A stretch of 64,000 nt of DNA from Adiantum capillus-veneris (taxonomy: Eukaryota; Streptophyta; Polypodiopsida; Polypodiales; Pteridaceae). Under the pieces are notes generated by a model, which saw only the letters and a program-made list of their open reading frames with translations, was not told the origin of the DNA and did not search any database. A program made the position numbers and the translations under genes. The DNA lies in contig CM043949.1 of assembly GCA_014529385.2 (NCBI GenBank), positions 142,669,858-142,733,857 on the forward strand, written 5' to 3'. Shown one piece after another: positions 58,266 through 64,000 of the stretch (positions are counted from its first letter, which is position 1; every line of letters starts with the position of its first letter).

Positions 58266-58370
58266 GAGGGACCTTGATTTCAGCCAAAGTGTTGCGCGCA
58301 CCCGATACAACAGTGTATTCGACTGTTGTATTCAAAGAGATTCTCTTTACAAAAAGTTCACTTGCTGAAT
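58266..58370 (-). repeat. 105-bp in-frame duplication of the insertion site
   Basis: GAGGGACCTTGATTTCAGCC... to ...TTCACTTGCTGAAT. Its first part repeats 58371-58429, and its last 38 bp (58333-58370) equal 42981-43018, the left flank of element B. So directly beside the element stands a copy of the site without the element. Length 105 keeps the reading frame. Confidence 0.9.
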
Positions 58371-58917
58371 GAGGGACCTTGATTTCAGCCAAAGTGTTGC
58401 GCACACCCGATACAACAGTGTATTCGACTTTGCTGAAATTTGATTGTTGCAGCAAGGAAAATGTTTGGTGGTCCAGGAGTTGCCGGAATATTTCCTTCTG
58501 CTCATTCTTTGCAATCCCTACTGTTTGCTTGCGCCAACATCGAGCCACCGCTGCACAAATGTTCTTTCTTGACCTGGCTTCCCGTAATCCAAGAGCAGAC
58601 GTAGGATGTCTTTCCTTGCTTCTCTGTGCGCGTTTCTTTGCAGGCCAATAATCACGAAGAAAAGCCTGATTACCGGTACATGCAGCTGGAATACTAGTGC
58701 TAATGGAATTGATGTGAATCTGTTGAACATTGCTTGGGCCACCTTGTACCTCGTCAAAAGAGAGGAATTGTGCGTCACCTTCCATCTCGTCGATAGAGAG
58801 GAGCTGTGCATCACCTTCTACCTCGTTGAAAGAGAGGTCATGAGCATCACCTTCTATCTCATCGAAAGAAAGGTCCTGAGCATCACCAAGCCAATAATCT
58901 CCTGTGCTACTATCCAT
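58371..58917 (-). pseudogene. Transposase pseudogene, N-terminal part
   Basis: Starts at ATG 58917 after a (CT)n leader. Residues 5-60 are four copies of a 13-residue acidic repeat (DAQDLSFDEIEGD and variants). Then come a basic segment (AKKRAQRSKERHP) and RKQTVGIAKNEQKEIFRQLL, then VEYTVVSGVRNTLAEIKVP at the point where element B is inserted. It continues at 43018. I chose this start because it is the first Met after the microsatellite. Confidence 0.8.
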
Positions 58918-58920
58918 TTG

Positions 58921-58921
58921 C

Positions 58922-58953
<32 letters not shown>
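58921..58953 (+). repeat. (GA)n tract in the transposase leader
   Basis: Reads (CT)n on the minus strand, just upstream of the start codon. Confidence 0.9.
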
Positions 58954-58954
<1 letters not shown>

Positions 58955-59364
58955 TCGAACACAGTGGTTCGGTGGCTATGGAGGTGGCAAGGAAGGCGAG
59001 AAGGTTCAAAACTGAGAGAGACACACAGGGAGAGGGACGTGCGAGGGAGGGAGGGAGAGAGAGAGAGAGAGGTGCTGGAGTGAAAGCTCCCAACAGTAAC
59101 CCCACCCCGGCCCCGCCGTCACCCCCCACCTCTTCTTAGGATTGCATGCTTTTAAAGTTTTAAAAAAAGTCCACTTAAAAAAGAAGTTTATTTGCCCTCC
59201 CCAATTCCAAAAAAATGCCCATGATTTTTACACACAAGAATCACCAAGTATATGTTGTGTCAAGAACACTCTTTTTTGTACCACCAAACCATGCTTTGAC
59301 CCTTCTATGAGTTACCTCAAGACGATGACACAGTATACTTCTTACTTTTGGTTGTATTCTTCTT

Positions 59365-59625
59365 ATCATAGACTGCGAGACAACAGAATGGTAAGAACAA
59401 TGGTAATTCTTCATCTTCGCAATCTTCTTCCACGCCTAAAACACATAATTCTTCACCTAACAGTAATAACAAAGGAAAGGCTAAGTTGATACCTAATGAA
59501 AAAATTGGTAAAGAAATAGCAGGAGGATGGTTAAGTATTGAAGAAAGAACCGTTTATGGAAAGAAGCAAGATGTTTTCAGTGTCACACTAAGGGTCACGT
59601 GAATGTTGTGGAAAATCCTCAAAGC
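59365..59625 (+). pseudogene. Gypsy-type gag scrap with zinc knuckle
   Basis: Reads ARQQNGKNNGNSSSSQ, NNKGKAKLIPNEK and GGWLSIEERTVYG, then in a shifted frame RCFQCHTKGHV, the start of a CCHC knuckle. This is the usual text before the protease of Gypsy gag. No other part of the element is visible nearby. Confidence 0.6.
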
Positions 59626-59904
59626 AAATGGAATGCAAATTATAGGCTTAATACCCGAATGCAACCAAACTCAAGACTACTAATGAGCCCACTCTTACTC
59701 AAATACTAGAGTGGCACAAATGGCAACTCGAGATGCGCAGCCAACTCAAAATACCTACAACAGTTACGTTTTTGAAATTTAGCTTATGCAGTCGATTCTA
59801 CCCAAGCCCAGAAATTTGAAAATGTAAACAGTTTGCAAATAGAATTCAACCTGCAAGGTTCAGAAGGAGGAGGGAAAGAGTGTTACTTATAGCTTAATCA
59901 CACC

Positions 59905-59942
59905 TTTTTTTTTTTTTTTGCCATACTCACAATTGTGAGTTG
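59905..59942 (-). mobile_element. LINE 3' end with hairpin, minus strand
   Basis: On the minus strand: ACTCACAATTGTGAGTATGGC followed by a poly-A of about 15. Same end as at 61148, 61701 and 62304. Confidence 0.7.
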
Positions 59943-60189
59943 AGATAATTTATATTAACCCGATAAGAAAGCTTAATCACACTTTACTCGCAATGAAATC
60001 AACATAAACATAGTAGCAATGGGTTGGAAAGAGTGTTAATTATAGCTTAATCAAACTTTACTCGCAATGGAATCTACGTAAACATAGTAGCAATGCAGCA
60101 CAATAACTTCCATAAAAATATCTTCATCTCCTAGGGTTGCAAATGGTCCCAGATGTTGTTGACTACTGTTTTATTTTGTCACCACTTTC

Positions 60190-60560
60190 ATTTCAAAAAG
60201 TGATGGGATCTAGTCTACTTGGTGAGAATAGTAGTATTTGTCTAGTTGAGAGGTCGTGCGAGCATAATGTAGGCTAGTGTACGTAAATCTCGACATGCTA
60301 TTCCACGGACCAATCTCCCACGTGTCCATTAGCGCCCATTTCTCACAAAGGCTTAGCCATTTAGTTTTTTCCAATCCTGCGAGTAGACTTGAGGAGCCTG
60401 TTTTGTCCTTCCTCTTCTCCACCATATTGAAGTCTCCAAGTAGGAGCCACTCTCCCTCAATAGGGGAATCTCTGAGGTGCATCCACAATTTGGGTCTTTT
60501 CTTAGCATTGCAGGGGCCATAAATGTTTATTATGGTGATTGGTTGATCTACTCAAATGAC
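60190..60560 (-). pseudogene. L1-type LINE endonuclease fragment
   Basis: Minus-strand frame reads EGEWLLLGDFNMVEKRKDKT, LCEKWALMDTWEIG and SRFTYTSLHYARTTSQLDKY. This is the G-D-F-N ... D-x-W/T-F-T ... S-R-L-D order of plant L1 endonuclease domains. The rest of the ORF is not preserved. Confidence 0.8.
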
Positions 60561-60677
60561 TCTCACTCCTAGGGCTCTCCTAGAGGGATGATTCGGGACC
60601 ACTTTTGGCACCAGAGATTGTGCAAACATTTGTTGTAGCCTTGAGATCAAAGTGCAATATTGAGAAATCAAGATTGA

Positions 60678-60802
<125 letters not shown>

Positions 60803-61147
60803 CTTTCCTGAAAATGGTTTGATGCGGGGTGATGTTGGGAGCTACGGTGTCTTCGTGGCTTCTTCCTTGTTGGTCCGGAGGATGTCTTGTCTACTCGGCT
60901 AATCTATGTGTTCTCTTTGAGTCGTGATTCAGTGGTTGTTGAAGTACTTGTCTAGGCATATGTTCTGTTCGTGGCAGGGGTAACGATATGTTGGCACCCG
61001 AGAGACTTCTGTTGGTGATGGAGATGTGGGCCGCGTCCTTTCGGATTACGGTATGTTGTCGATTCTTCTTCTGTCCGGGGTTGGCCTCCCTATTCTAGCT
61101 AGTTTTGGTATGATGATGATGGAGATGGTTCTGTAAATTTTTTGGTT

Positions 61148-61191
61148 CTAATACATATCACTCACAAGTCGTGAGTTTTGCACAAAAAAAA
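61148..61191 (+). mobile_element. LINE 3' end with hairpin
   Basis: CTAATACATATCACTCACAA-GTCGTGAGTTTTGCAC then poly-A. The hairpin carries one change relative to the other copies. Confidence 0.65.
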
Positions 61192-61531
61192 AAGCCCTTG
61201 AACTTGTTAGTGAAGTTATCTTTTTTTTTTTTGAAACGCTTATTAATAGAGCTTGTTTTGAATTCTCTCAAAATAATACATGCAAACCTTGGCATATCCT
61301 TTGCAAGCTTTGCAAGGGGAACATGTACAAAAAAGTAAATTCAATAAGTGCACACCCGCTCAGTGATTTGAAACCATTCGTATTCTTAATCCAAGTTGCA
61401 AAATTTTTGTTGTTGTGCTATATTTTTGCTTCTCAGCAAGCCGCTTCCTCTTGCTTGACAAAAGTCATTCGTAAGTTTCAAGCACTAGTTCTGCATGCAA
61501 CACTCCGTTCTTTTTTAGGAATAGTTGTTCA

Positions 61532-61750
61532 CACGTTATCTGCTTGGCAGAAAAAACCACTACCACTCCTAGGCTTTCCCTATTACAAGATGTTATGTAT
61601 TGTTCTAGACCAATCCTCTGAGCCTTGTTTGCCTTCGATCATGTGAATCGTCACTCTGCTCTCTTGTATGAGCTCGAAATTGTTGTATATTGTAGAAGTT
61701 CTTAATACTATCCACTCACAATTGTGAGTTTTGCCAAAAAAAAAAAAAAA
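61532..61750 (+). mobile_element. 5'-truncated LINE copy with 15-bp target duplication
   Basis: AGGAATAGTTGTTCA stands at 61517-61531 and again at 61751-61765, right after the poly-A. The copy ends CACTCACAATTGTGAGTTTTGCC(A)n. At about 219 bp it holds only the 3' end of the source LINE. Confidence 0.85.
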
Positions 61751-62077
61751 AGGAATAGTTGTTCATTTCTAAAAACCCATATGGCTCTCAAGACTATAGC
61801 TCTAACTATACAAATTTCTATCTCGAGATCTTCATCATCCAAATGCCTGGAGACAAGCACCAGGTCTCGTCTAAAGAAAGGTGTGCAAAGGAACACCCAT
61901 CTCGAGACTCTTCCAATGAATTTTTCTTATGAAAGCCCTTGAACTTACAAACCCATTAAAAAAAAAAAATTAGAACCAAATTCATGTTCAAGTAAAATGC
62001 ATCAAGAGAGAGTATAAAGTATGTATACGAGATAATTTGTCCAACAAATTGTATGAAAGGAAGAACATGAAGAAACT

Positions 62078-62355
62078 GTTCGCAAAGATTGTACATGAAA
62101 GCAAGGAGTTGATATATGTGGGCAGATGATTGGCTTAGGGTGACTATCGCCATCCGATCAAGCCTTGCTTTGTAAAGGAATATTGGCCAAGCTTTCCGTA
62201 ATTGTATGCTACTAGGTATGTTTAACTAATCTCGGATGTAACCCTCTTTCCTTCAAAGCTCGGCATGAGCTTGAGGTTGATTTGTATATTTCTTGGTGAC
62301 ATTCTAATACAATCACTCACAATTGTGAGTTTTGCAAAAAAATAATTTTAAAAAA
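62078..62355 (+). mobile_element. 5'-truncated LINE copy with 11-bp target duplication
   Basis: ATGAAGAAACT stands at 62067-62077 and 62356-62366. The copy ends with the same hairpin ACTCACAATTGTGAGTTTTGC and a short A-rich tail. Confidence 0.8.
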
Positions 62356-62366
62356 ATGAAGAAACT

Positions 62367-64000
62367 CTCAAGCCTATGTTGGAAAAATATTAGGGTCTAT
62401 GAGTTTTTTTAAAAAAATTTAACCATCGCACGAGCTAGTTTTATGGGATTGCACCCACTCACCCACACCTCATGTTCGCATTGAAACACATTAAAAGAAT
62501 ACTTTTTTTCTCAAGACAAGTTTGAAACCTACCACGAATTTGGAGCTTGAAAAGGTAAAATATACGCCAAAGGTTTGTTTTTGTGACCATTTTGAGTGAT
62601 AGAACTGCCATCCTAAAAATTCTGTTAATTGCTCCTTTATTGTGAATGTGTCCAAGTGTGGATATTAAGCAAAAAAAAGTAGAACAAATGGTAATACATA
62701 ATTGAGTGCCATGTAGGATGAAATGCTTTTAAAACATAAAATTATGGAATGTAATCACCCAAAAATAAAAATCAAAGGAGCTACCTAAAAGCACTATAGA
62801 AAGTAGCAGATGAAGTGTACAACATACACACTCAATACTTATTTGGTATTGTTCACAAATTAGAACGAGATCATGGTGTTGATCTTGTTTGATAGAGAGA
62901 CAAGAAGCGTGCAAGTGCAAGTGCGAGTGTGAGTGCAAACATATACACAAGCCCTCGGTCTCGTTTTTTCCATGACACAATCTTGTTGGTTATCTTGTTC
63001 AATGGTGTGGTGGTAAGAAGTGTGAGGGTGCGTGTATAAGGTTATCAAATTCACAAGCACAATTAGTGACTACCTTGACAACAAAGCAACTTGAGATCTC
63101 TCAAAATAAAATTAGTAAAAGAAAATTATAAGGATTTTAAAATTTTTTTCCATTATAAAATTTATACGGAAATAATGCTTTGTAAATGTTAGATAATGCA
63201 AAACCAAATGAATGTGTGCATTACTTAATAGGCCATAAGAGAGAGGACATGCATACACAATGGTGGTAATTTTCTTAAAGGGGCACATGATTAGCATCGG
63301 TTGGATTCAAAGATGACACGAATTGGTACGTTTGAGGAAACAAAAAGGGTTATTCCAAGATGCAACCACGACTTTCTATCCTTAACCATAGATCCTCGTC
63401 AGATCCCCGTCAATGGTGGTCGTGGGTGATGCTACGACACAAAAGGTTTTTGGCTTGTTCTTGTCATATTGCCATATGCTAGTCAAAAAGAACAACAAAA
63501 TCCATGATGTCAATACATGAGGTGGCTTATATCATGCATACATAACAAAGCTATGTTGCTCACAGTTGCTAAGCAATTTCATATAAAAATCACAACGTTA
63601 ATTAGCTTCTTTTTTTTTCCTTGCAATGCTAAAAAATGTGAGTTGTTTATAATATTATCTCCAAAAGAATTACATCAGAGAGTCCTGCTCAGATCGAGCT
63701 AGAGAATCGCTAGCGGAGTATTTTTCTTAGCGACAAAGCAAAGTGATGGCTTATTGGGATGGATGAGGATTACATAAGCAATAGCAACCTTTTCTTGATA
63801 GTCAATCGATGCAAACACTTGTAAACATGGAAAACACTTGTAAGAGTGGCAATGCAAGACAAGGCCCATCAAACTTTTTAAAAAGCAAGCTATATGTGGC
63901 CATTAAGGCTTGATTTATGTGGCCATTAAGAGAGCATCATTGTATAAGTATTAGCCATTATTATTTTAATTTAGTGGAGTCACACTTTACTATTTACATA
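62367..64000. other. AT-rich stretch without recognised gene
   Basis: Only short frames without family marks on both strands; no RNA gene seen. Confidence 0.5.

Noticed and set aside
61191-61946. AAAGCCCTTGAACTT repeated at 61191-61205 and 61932-61946 as a target duplication
   Set aside because: The poly-A/poly-T positions do not fit either orientation of a LINE between them; left unresolved.

Overview
The window is nuclear DNA of a land plant. It has spliceosomal introns, LTR and LINE retrotransposons with plant-type primer binding sites, very long (CT)n/(GA)n tracts and decayed plant PPR genes. The PPR units (MYAKCG...LEELPVRNV...ILKACG style) resemble those I associate with ferns and lycophytes; a fern is my best guess, at low confidence. 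I see no ordinary single-copy host gene that is intact. Almost everything is transposon inside transposon.

Left half (1-38 kb). An LTR (53-1460) abuts a LINE remnant that belongs to a segmental duplication: copy A is about 1500-4560, copy B is about 7160-7613 plus 32357-35056. Copy B is split by a 24.7-kb non-autonomous LTR retrotransposon (7619-32351, target duplication TCACT). Its 5' LTR is itself split by a 6.5-kb insert (8116-14620, direct repeat CTAGTT) full of broken PPR fragments. Its interior is split by a Copia element (15131-24475, target duplication GGACC), whose gag is split by a gag-protease-only LTR element (about 17939-23417). A 5'-truncated Copia remnant follows (35057-37920).

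Right half (38-59 kb). A DDE-type transposase pseudogene on the minus strand (family marks DFAENY, WSDG, HGKGEHDG) starts at 58917 and ends near 40150. It is cut in two by a 15,247-bp element (43019-58265, here 'element B') with perfect 33-bp terminal inverted repeats. Removing B rejoins the transposase reading frame. Element B carries four spliced genes: B1, a probable second transposase of a family I cannot name; B2, unknown; B3, a predicted fusion of a complete histone H3, a Ulp1/C48-type SUMO protease and an FCP1-like HAD domain; and B4, unknown. They form two convergent pairs (B1 with B2, B3 with B4). A 5'-truncated LINE with a 1069-codon ORF sits between the pairs. A second FCP1-like gene (38252-39163), inside an inverted repeat, lies beside the transposase pseudogene.

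The H3-protease-HAD fusion in a terminal-inverted-repeat element is the most striking item and is, as far as I know, undescribed. Its domains suggest an element that acts on chromatin, SUMO and phosphorylated protein tails of the host, but that role is inference. The last 5 kb (59-64 kb) hold LINE and gag remnants and short 5'-truncated LINE copies with a shared 3' hairpin. Most genes carry at least one stop or frameshift, so this locus is largely fossil, although B2, B4 and the LINE ORF read nearly clean.
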